A stretch of DNA of 64,000 nucleotides, from contig NZ_AUML01000004.1 in assembly GCF_000430665.1 (NCBI RefSeq), forward strand, positions 62,001 through 126,000, written 5' to 3'. Position numbers and translations under genes: made by a program. The notes beneath the pieces are model-generated. The model worked only from the letters and a program-made list of their open reading frames with translations, was not told where the DNA came from and did not search any database. This DNA comes from Aquimarina muelleri DSM 19832 (lineage in GTDB: Bacteria; Bacteroidota; Bacteroidia; Flavobacteriales; Flavobacteriaceae). This document shows, piece after piece, positions 37,228 to 46,460 of the stretch (position 1 is its first letter; every line of letters begins with the position of its first letter).

Positions 37228-38838
37228 TTATGGTACAATCACTTCTTTATTTTTTCTGGATGCCAAAGGATGTTTGGATAACGGAATATGTTTTTCAAGA
37301 CCTATGATTTGAACTTCCCCATTGTTATTTTCATAATCATGTTTAAAATGCTCCAGATTTTCCATTACAGAGTGATCTACTAATTTGGTGTTCTTTAAAT
37401 CAATAGTAACATTAAAACCATACGGAATTTCTTCTAGTTTACGCTTTATGCCTAAATAATTAGTAAAAATAGCTGCTTTGTTGATTTCAACTAAGTAGTT
37501 GTTTCCTTGAAAAGAGACTGCCGTGGGAGCTTTAAAGAACGAAGAAACAGGAGTACCATTAAAAATATGGATGATTATTTTTAGAACCATTCCCGCAGCA
37601 ATACCTATCAAAAGATCTTCAACGAGAGTAAAGAAAATAGTAACTAAAAATATGGCAAGTTGTTCTTTTCCGATTTTAAATGTATGTACAAATTCTTTAG
37701 GATGTGCCAGTTTAATCCCAACAGTGATTAGCATAGCAGCAAGAGCAGCATTAGGAATCATCTCTAAGATAGGAGCTGCCAATACTAAGAACAATAAAAT
37801 AAAAAAGCCATGAAAAAAGTTAGCCCAACGGGTTTTTGCGCCATTGCTAACATTAGAAGAACTTCTTGCAACCTCAGATATCATAGGGATACCACCAAAA
37901 ATAGCAACAAAAGCATTACCAAGTCCTACAGCAATTAGATCTTTGTTCATGTCTGATTTTCTTTTAAAAGGATCCAGCATATCAATCGCTTTTACCGTTA
38001 ATAAAGACTCCAAAGTTCCTACCAAAGCAAACATAATTACATACTTTATAAAAGTACCTGTTTGTGAAAGTCCCGAAAAACTAACATTTATATTTAGGTT
38101 TTCTATAAAGCCCCCTATTTTTACCAAAGCATATTCGGGTTCTGTTTCTTTAAAATGCATAAATAACTCGGCAGGGATAGCGAATAATAACACCACCAAA
38201 GGAGCAGGGATCATTTTAATGTTTTTGGACTTAATATATGGCCACCTAATCATGATTAGTAAACTAATAACACCAATCATTGCCGCCTTAGGGTCAAGGT
38301 TCATTACAAATTTTGGGATATTTAATAACAGTTTTATAGGTCCCATTCCTTTAGCTAATAAAGGATCATCATTTAGTAAAACAGGAATTTGTTTTACGAT
38401 AATAATAATCCCGATAGCAGCTAACATACCATGAATAGCAGATAGAGGAAAGAAATCGGCTAATTTACCTAATTTGAATATTCCAAAAAGAACTTGTACA
38501 ATACCTGCAACAACCATAGCACCAAGTGCAAGTTTCCAGCCTAAAATACTATCTCCATGTCCAAATTCGGCAACTGCACCTGCAACAATAACGATCAACC
38601 CGGCAGCAGGTCCTTTTATAGTTAATCTGGATCCCATAATAAAGCTAACCAAGATTCCACCTACAATAGCGGTTAAAAGCCCCATTACCGGAGGAAAATC
38701 AGAAGCCTTGGCGATCCCTAAACTTAGTGGTAATGCTAATAAAAAGACAATAAACCCAGAAATAGCATCTGTTTTAAAATTTTCTCTAAACCCCTTCCAT
38801 CCATCGGCAGGGATTTTAATGTTTTGTTTTGTATTCAT
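37228..38838 (-). CDS. SulP-family anion transporter with STAS domain, likely bicarbonate
   Basis: 536 residues. About 10-14 membrane segments span residues 20-430, with the SulP signature stretch (SGFIVFLLALPLSLGIAKASDFPP at the start and IGVGLGNAFVAIFGGIPMI-like later). The C-terminal STAS domain (about 440-536) contains VTIDLKNTKLVDHSVMENLEHF. SulP proteins carry sulfate, bicarbonate or other anions. The adjacent DabB and DabA genes point to bicarbonate uptake, as with BicA-like transporters, though the substrate is not proved by sequence. Confidence 0.9.
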   Translation of the reverse strand: MNTKQNIKIPADGWKGFRENFKTDAISGFIVFLLALPLSLGIAKASDFPPVMGLLTAIVGGILVSFIMGSRLTIKGPAAGLIVIVAGAVAEFGHGDSILGWKLALGAMVVAGIVQVLFGIFKLGKLADFFPLSAIHGMLAAIGIIIIVKQIPVLLNDDPLLAKGMGPIKLLLNIPKFVMNLDPKAAMIGVISLLIMIRWPYIKSKNIKMIPAPLVVLLFAIPAELFMHFKETEPEYALVKIGGFIENLNINVSFSGLSQTGTFIKYVIMFALVGTLESLLTVKAIDMLDPFKRKSDMNKDLIAVGLGNAFVAIFGGIPMISEVARSSSNVSNGAKTRWANFFHGFFILLFLVLAAPILEMIPNAALAAMLITVGIKLAHPKEFVHTFKIGKEQLAIFLVTIFFTLVEDLLIGIAAGMVLKIIIHIFNGTPVSSFFKAPTAVSFQGNNYLVEINKAAIFTNYLGIKRKLEEIPYGFNVTIDLKNTKLVDHSVMENLEHFKHDYENNNGEVQIIGLEKHIPLSKHPLASRKNKEVIVP

Positions 38839-38860
38839 TTTGTTAAATCTATTTTTTTAA

Positions 38861-38898
38861 TCCACATTGTGGAGTTTAATTCTCCGAGGTTTGCCTCG
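38861..38898. repeat. short palindromes between dabB and the SulP gene (REP-like)
   Basis: TCCACATTGTGGA (38861-38873) and CGAGGTTTGCCTCG (38885-38898) sit next to each other in the 122-base gap between the two genes. The second resembles the CGAGGCAAGCCTCG intergenic palindromes that I recall from Flavobacteriaceae. They may stabilise or partly terminate the mRNA between dabB and sulP. Confidence 0.45.
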
Positions 38899-38960
38899 AA
38901 AACAAAATATATTTTCAGAAAGCATACCTAGTGAGCTTGCTGAGATTATTGATTATTAAG

Positions 38961-40826
38961 TTAGGCAGATCGTCTTGCAACCGTAATTTCGGGATCATTA
39001 ACAGGACCCATAAAAATTCGGGCATACATCCTCATTAAACTAATGCCAGTAAGTATAAAGTTGAAAGAGATTAAGGATGCGAGTAAAAGCTGTTCTTTTT
39101 CGATATGCATAAATAGCAGGTCTTCTCCCAAAAACGTCGTAGTAACAGGAAATCCCATTAATCCTAAAGAGCATAACAGATACCAAAAAGCAGTGTTTTT
39201 TCTTTTAAAAGCTAATCCGTAAAAATCATTTAAATCAAACTTTTCCTTTTTAGAAAGTTGGTAGAGTATGCAAAAACCAAATACCCCAGAAAGCAGTATG
39301 CCAGATAAATAAAAAGTAGTGTCCCAAACATTAAAAGTATTATTAAAAGATATCGCAAGTAAAACCCAAACATGGTTAAAAATCAACATTGCCCAGGCTA
39401 ATAATGGGTTTTTACGTTCTGAAAACGTACGAATAACCATAAGCAAGGCCAATCCAGCAATGGCAATAGGTAAAAGGTGATGTAGTGTACCTGTAAAACT
39501 AATTAAGTTCGTTACAAAAAAGAAAGGAATAGGTAATATTGCTAAGCTTACATGAACTGCTGTTTTTGGTTGAAAATAGGTTAATGGTTTACCTAAACGT
39601 TTTACAGGACTCCAAAAAACTTTGTAAAGAAACGGATCTAATTTCCATTCATTCAACCCTATTAGATATAAAGTAACTTCATATTTTTCGCGCCATTTGC
39701 TTTTTTGTTTTTCCTTATAAGGGACAAAATTGTAAAACTGCTCTCTAATGTAGTATGTTACCATAGATGGGCTAATCAATAATTGATAGCTTCTTAAAAA
39801 AGCATTACTTACTAAATGGATCAATGCAATGGCTTCTAAACCAAGGGCAACTTCAATAAAAATGATTCCGATTTGGGCAATAGATGAATATGCTATCTGT
39901 GCCTTGGCAGAATATTGTACTTGAGAAGAAATTGTAGCCACGATAGCAGTTATCACTCCTAGTAGAACAACAATAATTTTTATAATAAAGATTTGATGCC
40001 AAAAAGAAGCCGTACGCAGTAATAAAAACACCCCAATATGAGCTGCAATCGAACCATAAAAAATAGCACTAGAGGGTGTTGGTCCTTCCATAGCCCTGGG
40101 TAACCAAGATGAAAATGGAAATTGAGCAGATTTTACACTCGCTGCTAAAAGTATGGCGAGGGATATAACTATCCCGGTCCAAGGGTGTAAAGTTAAATGT
40201 TCTGCTACTAGTTGTGAGTTGTTTAACTGCTCAAAAGTGATGTTTTCATGCCATAAATGATGACTCAACCACATAGTTATTAAAATACCCACATCTGCAA
40301 TTCGATAAATCGAAAAAACTTTTAGACCATTGCGAACAGGTAAATAGCGATGGCGGTAATACGCAATTAATAAAAAGGACGATACTCCTAGAATTTCCCA
40401 ACCAATAAACAGGGTTTCAAAATTTCCTGCTAAAACTATAATTTGTATAGAAATAAAGAACAGTAAAAAGGTGGTGAAAAAACGCTTGTATCCTGGTTCC
40501 TTATGTAGATATACTCTACTATAAAGTGCAATTAGATACGATAAGACCCCCGAAAACAGAAGGTAAACAGCAGATACTTTATCAAAATAAAAATCAATAA
40601 AAAAGTTATAGTCTCCATAGTCGTATAAAGATATCTCTTTAATGTTTAGAGAATCCACATCTTTCCATAACCAAACTAAAACAAAGGTAGTGGTAAACAA
40701 TACATACGATCCCATTGCAATAAGAATGGAGGTGCTTATCCATTTTTCTTTTCTTTCAGGAAAGAGAAGACTAATTATTAATCCTAAAGATGGAATTAAT
40801 AAAAATATAGGTAACAAATTTTCCAT
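38961..40826 (-). CDS. dabB: DabB, proton-conducting NuoL-like subunit of the inorganic-carbon pump
   Basis: 621 residues. It is a polytopic protein of the NuoL/MrpA type: conserved antiporter stretch LFIGWEILGVSSFLLIAYY, ALHLVS-type helix, and KSAQFPFSSWLPRAMEGPTPSSA with the conserved lysine and glutamate of the proton channel. The pair with DUF2309 protein (dabA), overlapping closely (3-base gap), identifies it as DabB rather than a Complex I or Mrp subunit. DabB is thought to couple proton motive force to vectorial CO2 hydration by DabA. Inner membrane. Confidence 0.92.
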   Translation of the reverse strand: MENLLPIFLLIPSLGLIISLLFPERKEKWISTSILIAMGSYVLFTTTFVLVWLWKDVDSLNIKEISLYDYGDYNFFIDFYFDKVSAVYLLFSGVLSYLIALYSRVYLHKEPGYKRFFTTFLLFFISIQIIVLAGNFETLFIGWEILGVSSFLLIAYYRHRYLPVRNGLKVFSIYRIADVGILITMWLSHHLWHENITFEQLNNSQLVAEHLTLHPWTGIVISLAILLAASVKSAQFPFSSWLPRAMEGPTPSSAIFYGSIAAHIGVFLLLRTASFWHQIFIIKIIVVLLGVITAIVATISSQVQYSAKAQIAYSSIAQIGIIFIEVALGLEAIALIHLVSNAFLRSYQLLISPSMVTYYIREQFYNFVPYKEKQKSKWREKYEVTLYLIGLNEWKLDPFLYKVFWSPVKRLGKPLTYFQPKTAVHVSLAILPIPFFFVTNLISFTGTLHHLLPIAIAGLALLMVIRTFSERKNPLLAWAMLIFNHVWVLLAISFNNTFNVWDTTFYLSGILLSGVFGFCILYQLSKKEKFDLNDFYGLAFKRKNTAFWYLLCSLGLMGFPVTTTFLGEDLLFMHIEKEQLLLASLISFNFILTGISLMRMYARIFMGPVNDPEITVARRSA

Positions 40827-40829
40827 TAT

Positions 40830-43328
40830 TTAGAGTGTGTTAAGTTGATAAACCGGTAAATTAGAAGAGTGATTCTCAAAAATGCTCTCTAAATCGGTAA
40901 CAGATTCGATAGAATGAACCGTTGTTTCCATTTTTTTTAGTTCTCCTTTAAACAAGTAATAAACTGTCTTTGTTTTTGGGTGTATTATAGCCAGTTTAAC
41001 CCACTCTTTATAATACCATTCAGATAGTTTTGGGTCTTTTTTAATAATTTGTAAAACAATTTCTGGATAGTGTTCTACGATCATCATTAATCGCAAAGGG
41101 GCGTGTACATCTATCATTTGAGATGGTAACCCTGGGCGCAAATCTCCCTTTATTCCGTTGGCAACCCCAAAAAGACCTATGACATTATGAGGTAATTTAG
41201 ACCCTGCCCCTAATTTTTCATTATCTACTCTAGAGAAATAATATTCTAGATTAATACCTCCGCAAACGGGAGTTGCAGCTTGCAAAATTCCTTTAAGCTG
41301 AACCCCGTATACATCCTGCTCATAATCATAGGAGTTTAAAAAAGCACGTTGATCTAAAAAAACATTTTTGGTAAGAGATCTGCGCCCTACAATACATAAA
41401 GTGTTATTAGAATGATTTAATTCTGGTCTGGGTTCAAAAAGAGCAGTAGAGCGATTTTTTACATCTTTATGTACTTTAACCGCATCACGTTTAATGTTGA
41501 TGAGCAAAAACTGTCTAGCACGCTCTTTAGCATTATAGGATAAAGCTTTTTCAAATTTCGAAATGTATAATGCATGTGCTTCTTTATGCTTTGGTGAAAG
41601 AGACTCAACATCATAAAATTTTATTTCATCGCGAGTAGTATCATGTAGCCCACCTATAAAATAGCTGGTTTCTGGTATCTGAATGTTTTTATTCTTTAAA
41701 GCCGCTCTCACATCTTTTCGGTTTGCCATTTCTGCAACAGCACGACTATTAACAGAACCAGCTCTTCCAGAACAAGCACCACAATTATATCCTGCATAAT
41801 AAGGATTATTGGTGCTACTGCCACCGTGACCAATCAAATAAATTAGGGATGCAAAATTGGTGGTCAATCCTGTACTTTTTAATAAACCATATACTATTTC
41901 TGTCATTTCTTCAATAGAATACCCTACTTTATAACCGTTTTCTTCGTTATTATTTTTGTTTTCTATGATAAGGGTAGAAGCATGCTCCATATGCTCAAAA
42001 GCAGAGGAATGCGCTGGAGAAACCTGAGGTTTAAATAGATTGAAAAATAGTTTTATTGCCGACCAAAACCCAATAGTTTGGGATAATAACCATCCGGTAA
42101 AGAGTCTGTGCGATCCTTTGTGAAAGTGAATGTCTTTACCGTTTTTTGTAGTCCTTCCTTCTTCTTTAATTAAGTGTTTTGGACTAAGAGAACCAGGGCA
42201 AACTTGGGTGTAAAACTTACCAGATTCGGGTTGATACATTGCTGCCATACCAAAATGCCCTGGTGTACCAAATGTTTCACAACCTGGAGCAGACTGTTCT
42301 AAATGTCGTCGTATAGACTCCTCTCTATCATCAATACAAAAAAATGCTTGAAAACTAGGAGTAGTCGACTTTGTTTCTGTTTTGGAGACGACCAACCCTT
42401 GTAGAACTTGACTGTGATAGCTCCATTCCAGAGCTTCTTGCCATATCGTGATTACTTTCCAGTAGGGATCAACCTTTATATCCTTAAATAAGGATGCTGG
42501 ATTATCTAATTTGATTTCGCCACTTAAAGGTAATTTGTTAAGCCCTATACTTTGATCCAAAGCTTCGATCTCCAAAAGTAATTCAAGAAAAATAAAATCA
42601 TGAAGAGTTACTTTTCGTTGATCTAGTAACGTATGGAGTTGTACTTCAATAGTAGTTACCATTCCAGACCAGCCAGGATGTGCAAATTGTTGATCAAACA
42701 AATACTGCTCATAAAAAGCCACATCTCCCACAATATATGCCAATAGGCTTGTGATAGTGGTTTTAGGATCGTTTAGAAAAGTAATAACTTTATTGGATCG
42801 AAAGACAGAAACCATACTGTTTTGTTGTAAAGCACGAACAGCATCTAACAATGTTTTATCAGGGTATGGAAATCGTTTTTCTGAAACTCCCTGATCCAGA
42901 TATGCTCCTATTAATTTGAATAATTTGGGATGTACCAACATATTCAAATCAATCTTAAAATGATTTTTCCAGAGGGGTCGTAATTTTCCTATTTCAGGAT
43001 GTGTAGTATTAGATAGGCTTTGATCGAAAACTAAAGATCGCCAGTAAACAAAGGTGTTTTCGTCTTTATATTTATGTATTGTATTTTTTAAAATCTCAGT
43101 ATTAATAATACCGTCCTTATAAAGCTTACGATATTCATTTAATGAAAGGGCTGTTTTGTATCCAAAAGTAGCATTTGCTTTTTGTAAAGCTTCAAAAAAT
43201 GAGAGTTCTTGAAAGGCGTGTAAGGTATTATGATGCACAAAATCTTTTAGCGGAGCTTGTGCTGGCAAATAATGCTTTAGACGATGAAGAACGAGCTGTT
43301 CATCAAAGTCAATGCTTTGTTGCTTCAT
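40830..43328 (-). CDS. dabA: DabA, DUF2309 carbonic-anhydrase-like subunit of the inorganic-carbon pump
   Basis: 832 residues, the normal DUF2309 length. The zinc ligand set known for DabA2 is complete: C331 and D333 (FFCIDDREESIRRHLE), H501 (GHGGSS) and C516 (YNCGACSGRAG), with the 15-residue H-to-C spacing preserved. The N-terminal PLKDFVHHNTLHAF motif is also present. DabA is a cytoplasmic beta-carbonic-anhydrase-like protein that hydrates CO2 with energy from DabB. Upstream, in the same direction, is a small exported protein of unknown function; downstream is dabB. Confidence 0.93.
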   Translation of the reverse strand: MKQQSIDFDEQLVLHRLKHYLPAQAPLKDFVHHNTLHAFQELSFFEALQKANATFGYKTALSLNEYRKLYKDGIINTEILKNTIHKYKDENTFVYWRSLVFDQSLSNTTHPEIGKLRPLWKNHFKIDLNMLVHPKLFKLIGAYLDQGVSEKRFPYPDKTLLDAVRALQQNSMVSVFRSNKVITFLNDPKTTITSLLAYIVGDVAFYEQYLFDQQFAHPGWSGMVTTIEVQLHTLLDQRKVTLHDFIFLELLLEIEALDQSIGLNKLPLSGEIKLDNPASLFKDIKVDPYWKVITIWQEALEWSYHSQVLQGLVVSKTETKSTTPSFQAFFCIDDREESIRRHLEQSAPGCETFGTPGHFGMAAMYQPESGKFYTQVCPGSLSPKHLIKEEGRTTKNGKDIHFHKGSHRLFTGWLLSQTIGFWSAIKLFFNLFKPQVSPAHSSAFEHMEHASTLIIENKNNNEENGYKVGYSIEEMTEIVYGLLKSTGLTTNFASLIYLIGHGGSSTNNPYYAGYNCGACSGRAGSVNSRAVAEMANRKDVRAALKNKNIQIPETSYFIGGLHDTTRDEIKFYDVESLSPKHKEAHALYISKFEKALSYNAKERARQFLLINIKRDAVKVHKDVKNRSTALFEPRPELNHSNNTLCIVGRRSLTKNVFLDQRAFLNSYDYEQDVYGVQLKGILQAATPVCGGINLEYYFSRVDNEKLGAGSKLPHNVIGLFGVANGIKGDLRPGLPSQMIDVHAPLRLMMIVEHYPEIVLQIIKKDPKLSEWYYKEWVKLAIIHPKTKTVYYLFKGELKKMETTVHSIESVTDLESIFENHSSNLPVYQLNTL

Positions 43329-43406
43329 TGATGTTTTTTTAAGTAAAATAAAAAGTAAAGGTTGCCGAGGTAAACTTTGGCAAATAAGTAAAACTAGAAT
43401 ATGTTT

Positions 43407-43802
43407 TTAAGAAAGATGATCTTTTCGAGAACAATATAGATCATAGAGAGGGACTCTCTGTGCTTTAGGAATGAATCTATAAATCCTCTTTTTAGTAACT
43501 AGGCTATTATAGGGTAGCCATGAATATAAAGAGGTAAGGTTAAAACAAGCAGGAAAATGTATTTCCTCTTCTGTTTCTGTTTCTATCTCCGTTTTTGAAA
43601 AAAACAGTTGTTTTTCTATAGAAAGAAGCTCATGTACAGTAGCGAAGTTTCCTGTGCTTTCAATTTTTCCAAAATGTGCTTGAGAATTTAATATAGCATG
43701 TTCCTGATCATTTTGCAATGAAAGGGAGTTTCCTGTAATAAAAGGAAAAAGGATAAATAAAACTAAAAAATGCTTAGAAAAGCAGTGTTTTAATCTTTTC
43801 AC
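43407..43802 (-). CDS. small exported protein upstream of dabA, unknown function
   Basis: 131 residues. A signal peptide or anchor (KHFLVLFILFPFITGNSL) is followed by a short soluble region with two cysteines (HFPACFN and LYCSRK) and a C-terminal segment IPKAQRVPLYDLY. No family is recognised. Its stop is 78 bases before dabA and it is in the same direction, so it is likely part of the same transcript. The reading frame has normal codon use and a proper stop, so it is probably real. It could be a periplasmic accessory or a regulator of the carbon-uptake genes; that is inference from position only. Confidence 0.65.
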   Translation of the reverse strand: MKRLKHCFSKHFLVLFILFPFITGNSLSLQNDQEHAILNSQAHFGKIESTGNFATVHELLSIEKQLFFSKTEIETETEEEIHFPACFNLTSLYSWLPYNSLVTKKRIYRFIPKAQRVPLYDLYCSRKDHLS

Positions 43803-43918
43803 TTGGTTAAAAATTGAATTACAAAATTATTCATTTTTGATATAGGATCGTTAAATTTAGGATATATTTTTAAAAATAATCTCTATTTTGAATTTTTCAG
43901 AAGATTCTTTTACATTAA

Positions 43919-43949
43919 TTTCTGCATCTCGTATAGACTTGTACCTTTG
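43919..43949 (+). promoter_or_regulatory. probable promoter of the malic enzyme gene
   Basis: TTTC (43919-43922), 19-nt spacer, TACCTTTG (43942-43949). The -7 element is a full match; the -33 element is one base off. Initiation near 43956 leaves about 53 nt of leader before the start codon at 44009. Confidence 0.5.
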
Positions 43950-44008
43950 TATATGCTAAATGTGCATTTTACGTTTATTTTGCATTCACAAATTTATCTT
44001 GATAAAGT

Positions 44009-46318
44009 ATGAGTATCGAAAGTAAAAGAAGAGAGGCCTTAGTATATCATGCCAAGCCTACCCCGGGTAAAATTAAAGTTGTTCCTACTAAGAAATATGC
44101 AACCCAAAGAGATTTGTCTCTAGCATATTCTCCAGGTGTAGCAGAACCTTGTTTAGAAATTGAGAAGAAAAAATCAGATGTCTATAAATATACAGCAAAA
44201 GGAAACTTGGTGGCCGTAATATCTAATGGAACAGCTGTTTTGGGATTAGGAGATATTGGTCCAGAAGCTTCAAAACCAGTAATGGAAGGTAAAGGGTTAC
44301 TTTTTAAGATTTTTGCAGACATAGATGTTTTTGATATAGAAGTAGACACAAAAGATGTAGATGCCTTTATAGAAACAGTTAAAAATATAGCCCCAACCTT
44401 TGGAGGGATTAATTTAGAAGATATAAAAGCTCCGGAAGCTTTTGAGATCGAAAGAAGATTGAAAGAAGAACTGGATATACCAGTAATGCATGATGATCAA
44501 CATGGTACAGCTATAATTTCTGCTGCAGCTTTATTAAATGCATTGGAGATTGCAGGCAAAAAAATTGAAGAAGTTCGTATAGTGATTAGTGGGGCAGGAG
44601 CTGCCGCAGTTTCATGTACTAGATTGTACAAAGCTTTTGGTGCAAATCCTGAAAATATTGTAATGACGGATAGTAAAGGAGTTATACGAAAAGATCGAGA
44701 CAATCTTACCTCTGAAAAGGCAGAATTTGCAACAGATAGGGATTTAAACACCTTAGAAGAAGCAATGAAAAATGCAGATGTGTTTGTTGGGTTGTCTATG
44801 GCTAATTTGGTAACTCCAGATATGTTACTATCGATGGCAGATAATCCTATCGTATTTGCGATGGCAAATCCAGATCCCGAAATTGAATATGATTTAGCAG
44901 TAAAAACTCGTAAAGATATTATAATGGCCACGGGTAGAAGTGATCATCCTAATCAAGTAAATAATGTACTAGGGTTTCCTTTTATTTTTAGAGGAGCATT
45001 AGATGTAAGGGCAACTGCTATTAATGAAGAGATGAAGATGGCGGCTGTAAAAGCACTAGCCGAATTAGCTAAAGAGCCTGTTCCAGAACAAGTAAATATA
45101 GCATATGGTGAAACACGACTAAATTTTGGTAAGGAGTATATCATTCCAAAACCGTTTGATCCCAGATTGATAGCAAAAGTGCCTCCTGCTGTTGCAAAAG
45201 CGGCCATAGAGAGTGGCGTAGCAACAGCTCCAATTACAGATTGGGAAAAGTATGAAGATGAATTGTTGGAGCGAATGGGTAATGATAATAAGTTGGTACG
45301 ATTGTTATTAGACAGAGCTAAAACAAACCCAAAACGAGTAGTTTTTGCAGAAGCAGATCATTTAGATGTGTTAAAAGCTGCGCAAACAGTAAAAGAAGAA
45401 GGTATAGCTTTTCCGATTTTATTAGGACGTAAAGATATTATATTAGAATTAATGCAAGAGATTGATTTTGATTCTGAAGGGATTGATATTATTGATCCTA
45501 AGGCAGATGAAGAATGTAGTCGTAAAAATAAGTATGCAAAAAAATATTGGGAAACCCATAAGCGTAAAGGAGTGACTCTTTATGATGCAGAAAAGTTGAT
45601 GAGAGAACGAAACTATTTTGCAGCTATGATGGTTAATGAAGGGGATGCTGATGCTCTGCTTTCTGGATATTCCAGAAGTTATCCTACCGTAGTCAAGCCA
45701 ATGCTAGAACTTATTGGGTTGGCCAAAGGAGCTACTCGTATTGCTGCTATGAATATAATGATGACAGACAAAGGGCCGTTATTTTTAAGTGACACTTCTA
45801 TTAATATAGACCCCTCGGCAAAAGATTTAGCAAAAATTGTACAAATGACTGCCAGAACGGTAGAAATGTTTGGTGTTAAACCTATTATTGCAATGGTTTC
45901 GTATTCTAATTTTGGATCTTCAAAACATCCTACAGCTTTAAAAGTACAAGAAGCAGTATCTTATTTGCATAGATATTATCCTGATTTAATGGTAGATGGG
46001 GGATTGCAAATGAATTTTGCTTTGAATAGAAAAATGCGAAAAGATAAATTTCCGTTTTCGAAACTTAATGGGCAAAAAGTAAATACATTAGTATTTCCTA
46101 ATTTAGATTCGGCGAACAGTAACTATAAATTATTAAGCGAAATTAATAATGCAGAATCGATAGGGCCAATTATGATGGGTATGCGAAAACCAGTTCATAT
46201 TCTTCAATTAGGAGCAAGTGTAGAAGAAATGATAAATATGGCAGCAGTAGCAGTCATTGATGCACAAGAAAAAGAAAAAAAACAGTTTCAAATGTCTTTG
46301 ATGTCTAAAGAGATTTAA
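44009..46318 (+). CDS. maeB: NADP-dependent malic enzyme with fused phosphotransacetylase domain
   Basis: 769 residues. The first 420 residues are the malic enzyme part: AYSPGVAEPCLEI, GLGDIGPEASKPVMEGK (substrate region), DDQHGTAIISAAALLNAL and the Rossmann stretch VVISGAGAAAVSC-like. The C-terminal 330 residues are a phosphate acetyltransferase-like domain (NPKRVVFAEADHLDVLKAAQ), with DGGLQMNFAL. This fused form is the usual MaeB; the second domain is regulatory rather than catalytic. It decarboxylates malate to pyruvate, producing NADPH. Single gene with its own terminator. Confidence 0.95.
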   Translation: MSIESKRREALVYHAKPTPGKIKVVPTKKYATQRDLSLAYSPGVAEPCLEIEKKKSDVYKYTAKGNLVAVISNGTAVLGLGDIGPEASKPVMEGKGLLFKIFADIDVFDIEVDTKDVDAFIETVKNIAPTFGGINLEDIKAPEAFEIERRLKEELDIPVMHDDQHGTAIISAAALLNALEIAGKKIEEVRIVISGAGAAAVSCTRLYKAFGANPENIVMTDSKGVIRKDRDNLTSEKAEFATDRDLNTLEEAMKNADVFVGLSMANLVTPDMLLSMADNPIVFAMANPDPEIEYDLAVKTRKDIIMATGRSDHPNQVNNVLGFPFIFRGALDVRATAINEEMKMAAVKALAELAKEPVPEQVNIAYGETRLNFGKEYIIPKPFDPRLIAKVPPAVAKAAIESGVATAPITDWEKYEDELLERMGNDNKLVRLLLDRAKTNPKRVVFAEADHLDVLKAAQTVKEEGIAFPILLGRKDIILELMQEIDFDSEGIDIIDPKADEECSRKNKYAKKYWETHKRKGVTLYDAEKLMRERNYFAAMMVNEGDADALLSGYSRSYPTVVKPMLELIGLAKGATRIAAMNIMMTDKGPLFLSDTSINIDPSAKDLAKIVQMTARTVEMFGVKPIIAMVSYSNFGSSKHPTALKVQEAVSYLHRYYPDLMVDGGLQMNFALNRKMRKDKFPFSKLNGQKVNTLVFPNLDSANSNYKLLSEINNAESIGPIMMGMRKPVHILQLGASVEEMINMAAVAVIDAQEKEKKQFQMSLMSKEI

Positions 46319-46362
46319 TAAAATAAGAGTTTGGTAATCTTCATCAAAGTTATCATAAGTTT

Positions 46363-46397
46363 AGCTCGCTTTAAACACAGTGTGTTTAAAGCGAGCT
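46363..46397 (+). terminator. terminator of maeB
   Basis: A perfect 17-bp stem (46363-46379 with 46381-46397) with almost no loop is followed by a T-run. Confidence 0.9.
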
Positions 46398-46407
46398 TTT
46401 TTTATAC

Positions 46408-46437
46408 TTTGTATATAGTATAATTTTATTACATTTG
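46408..46437 (+). promoter_or_regulatory. promoter of ruvA-sprA
   Basis: TTTG (46408-46411), 18-nt spacer, TACATTTG (46430-46437): an exact match to the Bacteroidota consensus immediately after the maeB terminator. Initiation near 46444 gives a leader of only about 17 nt. Confidence 0.8.
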
Positions 46438-46460
46438 ATTGCTTAAAATCAACTTAATAA

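Noticed and set aside
37523..38860. Long plus-strand open frames opposite the SulP gene
   Set aside because: They are antisense shadows of a clearly real transporter, with no recognisable family and odd composition.
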